The translations under genes and the position numbers were made by a program. Below the pieces are notes generated by a model that was not told where the DNA came from, searched no databases, and saw only the letters and a list, made by a program, of their open reading frames with translations. Positions 7,458 to 16,290 of a stretch of DNA of 16,290 bases are shown here, in pieces (within the stretch, counting starts at the first letter, position 1; each line of letters begins with the position of its first letter). Origin of the DNA: Bordetella parapertussis (lineage in GTDB: Bacteria > Pseudomonadota > Gammaproteobacteria > Burkholderiales > Burkholderiaceae). The stretch covers positions 1 through 16,290 of the forward strand of contig CAMDLJ010000018.1 of the NCBI GenBank assembly GCA_945901665.1, given 5' to 3'.

Positions 7458-7473
7458 TGGGATACTCATCCCA
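7458..7473. promoter_or_regulatory. Inverted repeat in the phaC leader/promoter region
   Basis: TGGGAT-actc-ATCCCA is a perfect 6-bp inverted repeat with a 4-nt loop, between the small membrane protein gene and phaC, 62 bp before the phaC start. It could be an operator or an RNA hairpin in the phaC leader. I see no clear -35/-10 pair nearby, and a repeat this short may be chance. Confidence 0.3.
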
Positions 7474-7524
7474 ACAGGCCGTGACGCTTCAGTGTAGGGC
7501 CGAACAAAATACCCATCGCGCTTT

Positions 7525-7528
7525 GGAG
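7525..7528 (+). promoter_or_regulatory. Ribosome binding site of phaC
   Basis: GGAG lies 6 nt before ATG 7535. It favours this start over the in-frame GTG at 7481, which has no such site and would add 18 residues unlike the family. Confidence 0.7.
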
Positions 7529-7534
7529 ACAAAT

Positions 7535-9238
7535 ATGCGCCCACAACAGCCCACTGATGGTGGCAATGCTGCAAATGCTTTTCAACAAAATCTGGCCCAT
7601 GGTTGGCAACAGGCATTGGCGAGCATTCAGCAAATGGCCCATACAAGCCCACAAGTGGGCCAGTTGAGCTTTGACCCGATTCAGCTGAAGAACTTGCAAG
7701 AACAATATTTGCGGGAAGCCACCCAACTGTGGAATCAGGGCTTGAGAGAAACCCCGGTGAACAAGGACAGGCGTTTTGCCGGTGATGCCTGGAGCCACAA
7801 CCCCATGGCGGCTTTTTCAGCAGCGATTTATCTTCTCAATACCCGCAGCTTGATGGGTTTGGCCGATGCGCTGCAGGGTGATCCCAAAACACGTGAACGC
7901 ATTCGTTTTGCGGTTGAGCAGTGGAGTGCGGCCAGCGCGCCAAGCAACTCTTGGCTGCTCAATGCCGATGCACAGCAAAAAGCCATCGACAGCAAAGGCG
8001 AAAGCATTGCCAAAGGTGTTCAAAATTTGGTGCACGACATGCGCCAGGGCCACGTCTCCATGACGGACGAAAGTTTGTTTGAGGTGGGTAAAAACGTTGC
8101 GACCACGCCTGGGCATGTGGTGTTTGAAAACGATCTTTTTCAACTCATCGAATACAAACCCCTGACTGCAAAGGTCCATCAAAAACCTTTTTTGCTGATC
8201 CCCCCTTGCATCAATAAGTTCTACATTCTTGATTTGCAGCCAGACAACTCGTTCATCCGATACGTGGTGGCGCAAGGCCATCGCACATTTGTGGTGAGCT
8301 GGCGCAATCCCGACGCCAGCCACGCCCAAGTCAGCTGGGACGACTACATTGAGCAAGGTGCGATCCAAGCCATTGAGGTGGTTCGAGATATCGCCAAAGT
8401 ACCTCAAATCAATGCCCTGGGCTTTTGCGTTGGCGGGACCATTTTGACCACAGCCTTGGCTGTGCTGGCAGCGCGGGGTGAAAAACCGGTCAGCAGTGCC
8501 ACCCTGCTGACGACGCTGATCGACTTCAAACAGACCGGCGTTTTGAATGTGTTCATCGACGAAAATTTTGTCAAATTTCGTGAAATGCAGTACGCCAATG
8601 GTGGTTTGATGCCGGGTAAGGACATGGCGACCACGTTCAGCTTTTTGCGGCCCAACGATTTGGTGTGGAATTACGTGGTGAAAAACTACCTCAAGGGTGA
8701 AACCCCACCGCCATTTGATTTGCTGTATTGGAACAGCGACTCCACCAATTTGCCCGGACCCATGTTTGCCTGGTATTTGCGCAACACCTATCTGGAAAAC
8801 CGCCTGGTTCAGCCGGGCGCAGCGGTGGTTTGCGGTGAAAAAATTGACCTTGGCATGGTTGATTTGCCCGTGTATATATATGGCTCTAAAGAAGACCACA
8901 TCGTCCCCATCGAGGCCGCTTATGCCAGCACGCAAGTGTTGCCGGGTAAAAAACGTTTTGTCATGGGTGCATCTGGTCACATTGCAGGGGTCATTAACCC
9001 GCCTTCGTCGAAAAAACGCAGCCACTGGCTGCCCGCTGACACCCAGTTGCCCAGTGAGTTTCAAAAATGGCATGGCAAGGCCAAAGAAGTGCCGGGCAGT
9101 TGGTGGGATGATTGGTCCAAATGGCTTCGCCCTCAGGCGGGTGCTTTGGTCAATGCACCCAAAATACCTGGACGTGGGCCGTATAAAGCCATCGAGCCAG
9201 CGCCTGGTCGCTATGTCAAAGCCAAGGCTGCAGCGTGA
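7535..9238 (+). CDS. phaC: Class I poly(3-hydroxyalkanoate) synthase
   Basis: The enzyme polymerises (R)-3-hydroxybutyryl-CoA into polyhydroxybutyrate at the granule surface. The 567-residue product has the class I length. The lipase-like box GFCVGG holds the catalytic Cys298; the partner residues are Asp454 (SKEDHIVP) and His482 (GASGHIAGV). The 28-residue spacing from Asp to His is the same as in the Cupriavidus necator enzyme (Asp480/His508). The N-terminal part, residues 1-90, is Gln/Ala-rich, as is usual for the non-catalytic domain. It heads phaC-phaA-phaB, with phaA starting 54 bp later. No phasin (phaP) or phaR gene is present in the window, so granule proteins must be encoded elsewhere. 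Confidence 0.97.
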   Translation: MRPQQPTDGGNAANAFQQNLAHGWQQALASIQQMAHTSPQVGQLSFDPIQLKNLQEQYLREATQLWNQGLRETPVNKDRRFAGDAWSHNPMAAFSAAIYLLNTRSLMGLADALQGDPKTRERIRFAVEQWSAASAPSNSWLLNADAQQKAIDSKGESIAKGVQNLVHDMRQGHVSMTDESLFEVGKNVATTPGHVVFENDLFQLIEYKPLTAKVHQKPFLLIPPCINKFYILDLQPDNSFIRYVVAQGHRTFVVSWRNPDASHAQVSWDDYIEQGAIQAIEVVRDIAKVPQINALGFCVGGTILTTALAVLAARGEKPVSSATLLTTLIDFKQTGVLNVFIDENFVKFREMQYANGGLMPGKDMATTFSFLRPNDLVWNYVVKNYLKGETPPPFDLLYWNSDSTNLPGPMFAWYLRNTYLENRLVQPGAAVVCGEKIDLGMVDLPVYIYGSKEDHIVPIEAAYASTQVLPGKKRFVMGASGHIAGVINPPSSKKRSHWLPADTQLPSEFQKWHGKAKEVPGSWWDDWSKWLRPQAGALVNAPKIPGRGPYKAIEPAPGRYVKAKAAA

Positions 9239-9281
9239 TGGGTGTGAGGGGCTTGCTTTCCCTTTGATGTATCAATTTTTC

Positions 9282-9286
9282 AGGAG
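9282..9286 (+). promoter_or_regulatory. Ribosome binding site of phaA
   Basis: AGGAG lies 6 nt before GTG 9293 and fixes this GTG as the start of phaA. Confidence 0.8.
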
Positions 9287-9292
9287 AATAGT

Positions 9293-10471
9293 GTGCAAGA
9301 CATCGTGATTGTTTCTGCCGCCCGTACTGGCGTTGGCAAATTTGGTGGCAGTTTGTCCAAGCTCAGCGCAACTGAGTTGGGCAGCTTGGTGGTGCGTGAA
9401 GTGATCACCCGTTCAGGGCTGGATCCGGCCTTGGTGGGCGAGGTCATCATGGGCCAGGTGTTGGCCGCTGGCGCTGGGCAAAACCCAGCCCGTCAAGCTT
9501 TGATGAAAGCGGGCATCCCCCAAGAGGTGCCCGCCTTGACCATCAATGCGGTGTGTGGCTCTGGCCTCAAAGCGGTGATGCTGGCCGCGCAGGCCGTGGC
9601 CTGGGGCGACAGCGAAATCGTCATTGCCGGTGGCCAAGAAAACATGAGTGCCTCGCCCCACATCTTGAACAACTCGCGCGATGGCCAGCGCATGGGCGAC
9701 TGGAAAATGATCGACAGCATGATCGTTGACGGCCTGTGGGATGTGTACAACCAATATCACATGGGCATCACGGCAGAAAACGTGGCCAAGGCCCATGGCA
9801 TCACCCGCGACATGCAAGACGCCTTGGCTTTGGCCAGCCAACAAAAGGCAGCAGCAGCGCAGGCGGCGGGCAAATTCAAAGACGAAATTGTGCCGGTCCT
9901 TTTACCCCAGAAAAAGGGCGACCCCATCGTTTTTGCCAGTGACGAATACATCAACCTCAAAACCAGCGCCGAAGCCTTGGCTGGCTTGCGCCCTGCATTT
10001 GACAAGGCAGGCAGCGTCACTGCTGGCAATGCCTCGGGCATCAATGATGGCGCAGCCGCGGTCATGGTCATGTCGGCGGCCAAAGCCAAGTCTCTGGGCT
10101 TAACGCCTTTGGCCCGCATTGCATCCTTTGCCACCAGTGGTTTGGACCCCGCCACCATGGGCATGGGGCCGGTGCCGGCATCGCGCAAAGCCTTGGAGCG
10201 TGCGGGCTGGAAAGCGTCGGATGTGGATTTGTTTGAACTCAATGAGGCCTTTGCGGCCCAGGCCTGTGCCGTCAACCAATCTTTGGACATCGACCCTTTG
10301 CGTGTCAACGTCAACGGCGGGGCCATTGCCATTGGCCACCCGATTGGCGCATCGGGTTGCCGAATTTTGGTGACCTTGTTGCACGAGATGCAGCGCAGCG
10401 CCGCTAAAAAGGGATTGGCGGCCCTGTGCATTGGCGGCGGCATGGGCGTGGCATTGACACTTGAGCGCTGA
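9293..10471 (+). CDS. phaA: Acetyl-CoA C-acetyltransferase (beta-ketothiolase)
   Basis: The enzyme condenses two acetyl-CoA to acetoacetyl-CoA, the first step of polyhydroxybutyrate synthesis, and can work in reverse. The 392-residue product has the usual length and all catalytic residues of biosynthetic thiolases: acyl-carrying Cys88 (NAVCGSG), His349 (GHPIGASG) and Cys379 (CIGGGMG). GTG 9293 is the start, set by AGGAG 6 nt ahead. The gene lies between phaC (54 bp gap) and phaB (48 bp gap) with no terminator on either side. A paralogue such as BktB that also accepts propionyl-CoA cannot be excluded from sequence alone; the operon position favours PhaA. Confidence 0.96.
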   Translation: MQDIVIVSAARTGVGKFGGSLSKLSATELGSLVVREVITRSGLDPALVGEVIMGQVLAAGAGQNPARQALMKAGIPQEVPALTINAVCGSGLKAVMLAAQAVAWGDSEIVIAGGQENMSASPHILNNSRDGQRMGDWKMIDSMIVDGLWDVYNQYHMGITAENVAKAHGITRDMQDALALASQQKAAAAQAAGKFKDEIVPVLLPQKKGDPIVFASDEYINLKTSAEALAGLRPAFDKAGSVTAGNASGINDGAAAVMVMSAAKAKSLGLTPLARIASFATSGLDPATMGMGPVPASRKALERAGWKASDVDLFELNEAFAAQACAVNQSLDIDPLRVNVNGGAIAIGHPIGASGCRILVTLLHEMQRSAAKKGLAALCIGGGMGVALTLER

Positions 10472-10519
10472 TATTTGATCGACTTTTAGAATTTCATTGA
10501 AACCAATAGGAGACACAAC

Positions 10520-11257
10520 ATGGGTAAAAAAGTAGCTTACGTCACAGGCGGCATGGGTGGGATTGGCACCGCCATTTGCCAGCGCTTGCACCAAGACGGT
10601 TTTGTGGTGATCGCTGGGTGTGGACCCACCCGCGACTTCAACAAATGGTTGGACGAGCAAAAAGTGCTGGGATTTCACTTTTATGCGTCGGTGGGCAATG
10701 TCAGCTCTTGGGAGTCGACGGTGGATGCGTTTTCCAAGGCCAAAGCGGAGCATGGCCCCATTGACGTCTTGGTCAACAACGCCGGTATCACCCGCGACCG
10801 CATGTTCCTCAAAATGACCCGCGATGACTGGGACGCCGTGATCGACACCAACCTGAACTCCATGTTCAACGTGACCAAGCAAGTGGTGGGCGACATGGTG
10901 GAGCGCGGGTGGGGTCGCATCATCCAAATCAGCTCGGTCAACGGGGAAAAGGGCCAAGCAGGCCAAACCAATTACTCTGCCGCCAAGGCGGGTATGCATG
11001 GTTTCACCATGGCCTTGGCCCAAGAGCTGGCCAACAAGGGCGTGACCGTCAACACCATCAGCCCGGGATACATTGGCACCGACATGGTCAAAGCCATTCG
11101 CCCAGAGGTGTTGGACAAAATCGTCAACACCATCCCGGTCAAACGTTTGGGTGAACCCAGCGAAATTGCATCCATCATTGCCTGGCTGGCGTCCAACGAA
11201 AGTGGTTACTCCACAGGCGCTGACTTCTCGGTCAATGGTGGTCTGCACATGGGCTGA
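10520..11257 (+). CDS. phaB: Acetoacetyl-CoA reductase (NADPH)
   Basis: This 245-residue short-chain dehydrogenase reduces acetoacetyl-CoA to (R)-3-hydroxybutyryl-CoA, the monomer for PhaC. The cofactor motif TGGMGGIG is at residues 9-16, NNAGITRD follows, and the catalytic set is Ser139, Tyr152 and Lys156 (YSAAK). The central EKGQAGQTNYSAAKAGMHG stretch separates PhaB from most FabG proteins. The ATG has AGGAG 7 nt upstream. It is the third gene of the pha operon. Its TGA shares one base with the ATG of dusA, so translation of the two is probably coupled. Confidence 0.96.
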   Translation: MGKKVAYVTGGMGGIGTAICQRLHQDGFVVIAGCGPTRDFNKWLDEQKVLGFHFYASVGNVSSWESTVDAFSKAKAEHGPIDVLVNNAGITRDRMFLKMTRDDWDAVIDTNLNSMFNVTKQVVGDMVERGWGRIIQISSVNGEKGQAGQTNYSAAKAGMHGFTMALAQELANKGVTVNTISPGYIGTDMVKAIRPEVLDKIVNTIPVKRLGEPSEIASIIAWLASNESGYSTGADFSVNGGLHMG

Positions 11258-12321
11258 TGCTGGTGTCGCCAGGGCTTGAACACGTGACCGTGGACAAGCC
11301 CTTCACCCTTTCGGTGGCGCCGATGATGGATTGGACGGACAGGCATTGCCGTTTTTTTCATCGCTTGATCACGCGTGATACCTGGTTGTACACCGAGATG
11401 GTGACCACAGGCGCTTTGCTGCATGGAGATGTGGCCAGGCATCTGGACCATGACCCTGCGGAACACCCGCTGGTCTTGCAAATCGGCGGCAGCGAGCCGG
11501 CCGATTTGGCCAAGGCCGCCCAATTGGGCGAGCGTTGGGGCTATCGCGAGATCAATTTGAATTGCGGTTGCCCCTCTGAGCGTGTGCAGCGCGGGGCCTT
11601 TGGTGCTTGTTTGATGGCCGAGCCTGCTTTGGTGGCAGATGGCGTCAAGGCCATGCAAGACGCTGTTGACGTGCCCATTTCTGTCAAGCACCGCATTGGC
11701 TTGGATGGGGATGAGTCGACTGCCATGGTGACGGATTTCGTGGGCCAATTGCACAACGCAGGATGCCGCACGTTCATCGTGCATGCCAGGAACGCCTGGC
11801 TCAAAGGCCTGTCGCCCAAGCAAAACCGCGAGGTGCCCCCTTTGCGTTACGACGTGGTTCAACGACTCAAGAAAGACTTTTCAGACGCCCAATTTGTCCT
11901 CAATGGTGGCATCCAGACCTTGGCCGACATGAATGTCCACGCCGATGGCGTGGACGGCATCATGGTGGGGCGTGCGGCTTACCACAACCCTTGGTTGATG
12001 AGCCATTGGGATGCGTGGTTGGCCGCTCGCCGCAATGGGGGTACAGGTGGGTCAGGTGATGCGGTTTTATCAACCCCTTTAGACAATGAAGCGCGGCGCA
12101 ACGCTGTCGAGTTCGCCATGGTGGAATACATGGCAGACCCCAAGCGGTGTGGTGGTGCGCATTGGTACAGCGTGGCCAGACACTTTTTGGGTTTGCGCCA
12201 TGGATTGCCGGGTGCACGCTTGTGGCGACAGGTTTGGAGCGACCACCGACTGAAAGATCGGCCCGTGATGGACGTTTACCGCTTGGCCCAAGCTGCTTTG
12301 CAGCGCCAGGTTTTGGCTTGA
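11257..12321 (+). CDS. dusA: tRNA-dihydrouridine(20/20a) synthase DusA
   Basis: The 354-residue flavoenzyme reduces uridine 20/20a of the tRNA D loop. The N-terminal SVAPMMDWTDRHCR, the active-site segment NLNCGCPSERVQ with catalytic Cys105 (the one before Pro), VKHRIGLD, and HARNAWLKGLSPKQNR are all DusA hallmarks that separate it from DusB and DusC. ATG 11257 overlaps the phaB stop as TGATG and has no strong ribosome site of its own, so re-initiation after phaB is likely. An in-frame GTG at 11284 would remove nine non-conserved residues and cannot be excluded. The next gene starts 2 nt after the dusA stop. Confidence 0.95.
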   Translation: MLVSPGLEHVTVDKPFTLSVAPMMDWTDRHCRFFHRLITRDTWLYTEMVTTGALLHGDVARHLDHDPAEHPLVLQIGGSEPADLAKAAQLGERWGYREINLNCGCPSERVQRGAFGACLMAEPALVADGVKAMQDAVDVPISVKHRIGLDGDESTAMVTDFVGQLHNAGCRTFIVHARNAWLKGLSPKQNREVPPLRYDVVQRLKKDFSDAQFVLNGGIQTLADMNVHADGVDGIMVGRAAYHNPWLMSHWDAWLAARRNGGTGGSGDAVLSTPLDNEARRNAVEFAMVEYMADPKRCGGAHWYSVARHFLGLRHGLPGARLWRQVWSDHRLKDRPVMDVYRLAQAALQRQVLA

Positions 12322-12323
12322 GC

Positions 12324-13235
12324 ATGCGGCCCGATCAACGCTTGTTATGGGCCCAGGTTTTGGTTTGGTTCATTCCTGCTTTGTGGGCGGTCAATTATTT
12401 TTGTGCACGGTTGGCACCAGGGGTGGTCGATCCGCACATCTTGGCCCTGGGGCGGTGGGCCATCGCCGGCCTGATATTGGGTGGCTTGGCCCGGCATGAA
12501 ATTTGGCAGGCTCGGCACCAAATTTGGTCCGACCGCTGGCAATACCTGGCCTTGGGCACTTTGGGCATGTTGGTTTGTGGGGCCTGGGTGTATTGGGGGG
12601 CACAAACCACATCCGCCATGAACATTGCCTTGATTTACGCGGCCGCGCCGGTTTTGATCGCTTGCGGCTCGGCCATTTGGTTGGATGAGCGCATGCGCGC
12701 GCGCCAAATGTGGGGCGTGGCCCTGGCCTTGGTGGGCGTGATTCATGTCGTGGTCAAAGGCGATTGGGTGGCGCTGGCAAAGATACAGTGGGTGGCGGGC
12801 GATGGATTGATCATTGCAGCCACCGTTTCTTGGGCCGCATACGCCATGCTGCAAAAAAAATGGGTTTGTACTTTGTCCTCTACCGCTCGATTGGCATGCA
12901 TTTGCGCGGGTGGGGTGATCACTTTGTTGCCGTTTGCGGTTTGGGAGGGCATGCAACCCCAGGTACCCCCTTGGACTTGGTATGCAACAGCCTTGCTGCT
13001 GGCCGTGGCCTTGGTGCCAGGCATTGGGGCCTATTGGATTTACGCCTGGGCGCAAAAAACCTTGGGGGCCAGTCGAACCAGCATGACCCTTTATTTGGGC
13101 CCGTTATGGGGGGCCTTGGTGTCCTGGGGTTTGCTGGGTGAGTCTTTGGGTTGGCACCATGCCGTGGGCAGCTTGCTGATTTTGCCCGGTGTGGCGCTGG
13201 TGGTTCAGCCGACAGCGGTGGCCAAGTCCACTTGA
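12324..13235 (+). CDS. EamA-family (DMT superfamily) transporter
   Basis: The 303-residue protein consists of two EamA repeats of about five membrane helices each. Helix starts include LLWAQVLVWFIPALWAVNYF at about residues 7-26, and the second repeat begins near GDGLIIAATVSWAAYAML. Late motifs include PGIGAYWIYAWAQKTLGASRTS and YLGPLWGAL, both typical of the family. Such proteins export metabolites or amino acids across the inner membrane; the substrate here is unknown. ATG 12324 is 2 nt after the dusA stop and has no clear ribosome site, which suggests translational coupling. The frame is open further upstream inside dusA, but those bases read as dusA. The last 31 bp overlap the end of the GntR-family gene on the other strand. 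Confidence 0.92.
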   Translation: MRPDQRLLWAQVLVWFIPALWAVNYFCARLAPGVVDPHILALGRWAIAGLILGGLARHEIWQARHQIWSDRWQYLALGTLGMLVCGAWVYWGAQTTSAMNIALIYAAAPVLIACGSAIWLDERMRARQMWGVALALVGVIHVVVKGDWVALAKIQWVAGDGLIIAATVSWAAYAMLQKKWVCTLSSTARLACICAGGVITLLPFAVWEGMQPQVPPWTWYATALLLAVALVPGIGAYWIYAWAQKTLGASRTSMTLYLGPLWGALVSWGLLGESLGWHHAVGSLLILPGVALVVQPTAVAKST

Positions 13236-13903
13236 GGCGGTGTGCTTTGTGGCACGAATGCATCTGGACTGGCAGCCTCCAAGCCATTGGCAAAGTGCGC
13301 TTGCATGGCTTGCATGCTCATGGCTGGGTTGCGCGCCGCCAGAGCTTCCATTAAATTTTGGTGTTCACGCAAAGACTCTTCCACCCGGCCAGACTTCAAT
13401 AACGAGTTGTGTCGATTGAGCTTCATCACTTTGCGCAGATCAATCACCATTTGCGTGCGCCATTTGTTTTGACCGACTTCCAACAATCGCATGTGAAACC
13501 GCTCGTTGATTTCAAAAAAGGCAGCACGGTTTTGGACTGCTTGCGCCAGCTGGCGGTGCAGACTTTGCAGCTCCTCAATGTCTTCCGGTCGTGCCCATTG
13601 AGCCACTTGGGCCGCAGCATCGGATTCCAGCAGCGACAGCAGATGGTAAACATCGTTCAAATCTTTGTCGCTGACTTCGGTGACGTAGGCGCCTCGGCGC
13701 ATCTTCATGGTGACCAAGCCTTCGGTGGCGAGCACTTTAAGTGCTTCACGCAATGGCGTGCGGCTGATGCCGTACTCTTGCGAGATCTTCATTTCATCGA
13801 TCCAACTGCCAGGTGTCAGTTCACGGGCAAAAATACGCTGGCGCAGGCGTTCTGCCACCTCCTCGTACAAGGCGTGCCGGCCCAGGTTTTGATCGTTGCT
13901 CAT
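13205..13903 (-). CDS. GntR-family regulator with FCD ligand domain
   Basis: The 232-residue protein has an N-terminal GntR winged helix-turn-helix: ALYEEVAERLRQRI at about residues 11-24, then the recognition helix SRTPLREALKVLATEGLV at about 47-64. A helical FCD domain follows, with histidines in ERFHMRLLE, REHQNLME and AHFANG that fit a metal-binding ligand pocket. FadR-subfamily proteins of this type usually respond to small organic acids or acyl compounds. An ATG at 13942 would add 13 residues, but it lies inside the palindrome proposed as operator; ATG 13903 gives the normal family length. The gene is divergent from methylmalonyl-CoA mutase and is its most likely regulator. It overlaps the end of the EamA gene by 31 bp. 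Confidence 0.93.
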   Translation of the reverse strand: MSNDQNLGRHALYEEVAERLRQRIFARELTPGSWIDEMKISQEYGISRTPLREALKVLATEGLVTMKMRRGAYVTEVSDKDLNDVYHLLSLLESDAAAQVAQWARPEDIEELQSLHRQLAQAVQNRAAFFEINERFHMRLLEVGQNKWRTQMVIDLRKVMKLNRHNSLLKSGRVEESLREHQNLMEALAARNPAMSMQAMQAHFANGLEAASPDAFVPQSTPPQVDLATAVG

Positions 13904-13932
13904 GGTGATGATTGTAAGCCCTGGAGAATATT

Positions 13933-13960
13933 TTGAATTCATAATTATGAATGATATGAT
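13933..13960 (+). promoter_or_regulatory. Probable sigma-70 promoter of the methylmalonyl-CoA mutase gene
   Basis: TTGAAT (13933-13938) and TATGAT (13955-13960) are separated by 16 bp and give four and five matches to the consensus boxes. Transcription would start near 13967, leaving a leader of about 48 nt. That is too short for a cobalamin riboswitch, although the enzyme needs B12. Confidence 0.6.
13937..13952. promoter_or_regulatory. 16-bp perfect palindrome, probable GntR-family operator
   Basis: ATTCATAATTATGAAT is its own reverse complement and sits almost exactly between the -35 and -10 boxes of the mutase promoter, in the intergenic space shared with the GntR-family gene. A dimeric repressor bound there would block the mutase promoter and probably its own. 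That it is an operator is inferred from symmetry and position. Confidence 0.6.
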
Positions 13961-14003
13961 TCTTTAACACCACACATCTTGCCCAACAGGGTGCAAGTCC
14001 ACC

Positions 14004-14007
14004 AAGG
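14004..14007 (+). promoter_or_regulatory. Ribosome binding site of the mutase gene
   Basis: AAGG lies 7 nt before ATG 14015. It favours this start over the in-frame TTG 13979, which lies near the predicted transcription start and has no such site. Confidence 0.6.
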
Positions 14008-14014
14008 TCAGCCC

Positions 14015-16198
<2,184 letters not shown>

Positions 16199-16235
16199 TG
16201 GTTTGCATTGGTTTTGCTCCATCGGTGCGCCAGCC

Positions 16236-16290
16236 ATGAGCCCACAGGAATTAGACCCACATCCCAAGGCCATTTTGACGGGCCTGCTGC
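16236..16290 (+). CDS. 5' end of a gene after the mutase, possibly meaB GTPase
   Basis: ATG 16236 opens a frame of 18 codons that runs off the window end (MSPQELDPHPKAILTGLL). It starts 37 bp after the mutase stop, without a good ribosome site. The gene usually found at this place is meaB (ArgK-like), a GTPase that protects and reloads the mutase; the visible residues are compatible with a variable MeaB N terminus but do not prove it. Confidence 0.4.
   Translation, partial: MSPQELDPHPKAILTGLL

Noticed and set aside
7817..9073. Long open frame (418 codons) on the minus strand opposite phaC
   Set aside because: It is fully antisense to a phaC with all catalytic residues, its translation shows no domain or plausible composition, and such frames arise from codon bias in the real gene.
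10100..11248. Long open frame (382 codons) on the minus strand opposite phaA and phaB
   Set aside because: It spans two well-supported genes and their intergenic gap on the other strand; His-rich low-information translation, no ribosome site.
12147..12323. Upstream extension of the transporter frame into dusA
   Set aside because: These bases encode the conserved C-terminal part of DusA; the extension has no membrane helix pattern or ribosome site.
13961..14014. Cobalamin riboswitch before the B12-dependent mutase
   Set aside because: The leader is only about 48 nt and contains no B12-box-like element.

Overview
The window reads as an ordinary chromosomal segment of a betaproteobacterium of the order Burkholderiales, probably a Comamonadaceae-like freshwater organism. 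This rests on the ihfA–merR–tRNA-Pro order, a class I phaC-phaA-phaB operon, a DusA-type dihydrouridine synthase and moderate G+C judged by eye. Nearly all the DNA is coding. No insertion sequence, prophage, CRISPR array, toxin-antitoxin pair or recognisable defence system is visible. The family assignments are my own motif reading, without database searches.

Layout. (1) 1-861, plus strand: the 3' end of ihfA (IHF alpha), a MerR-family regulator, tRNA-Pro(GGG) with its own -10 box, and a very strong intrinsic terminator. (2) 1052-3738, minus strand: a two-gene molybdenum hydroxylase of the isoquinoline 1-oxidoreductase type (iorA-like [2Fe-2S] subunit and Tat-exported iorB-like molybdopterin subunit), overlapping at stop/start. 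(3) 3946-4926, plus: a short-type decarboxylating 6-phosphogluconate dehydrogenase, divergent from the hydroxylase. (4) 4939-6213, minus: a zinc-ribbon Nudix hydrolase downstream of a fumarylacetoacetate hydrolase-family gene. (5) 6397-7182, plus: pgeF, convergent with and overlapping a small membrane protein gene (7108-7407, minus). (6) 7535-13235, plus: phaC-phaA-phaB for polyhydroxybutyrate synthesis, followed without a usable gap by dusA and an EamA-family transporter. (7) 13205-13903, minus: a GntR/FCD regulator, divergent from (8) 14015-16198, plus: a methylmalonyl-CoA mutase. The window ends in the first codons of another gene, possibly meaB.

How the genes may work together. PhaA and PhaB turn acetyl-CoA into (R)-3-hydroxybutyryl-CoA and PhaC polymerises it. 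The mutase interconverts methylmalonyl-CoA and succinyl-CoA, and so disposes of propionyl-CoA. The GntR-family gene shares a promoter region with the mutase, and a perfect 16-bp palindrome lies between the mutase's apparent -35 and -10 boxes, so it is the obvious candidate regulator. The Mo-hydroxylase pair looks like an accessory catabolic insertion between housekeeping genes; its substrate cannot be read from the sequence.

I see no convincing new multi-gene system. The points most worth a second look are the mutase/GntR operator, the stand-alone Mo-hydroxylase pair without visible electron acceptor or maturation genes, the small membrane protein divergent from phaC, and the coupling of dusA and a transporter to the phaCAB operon.
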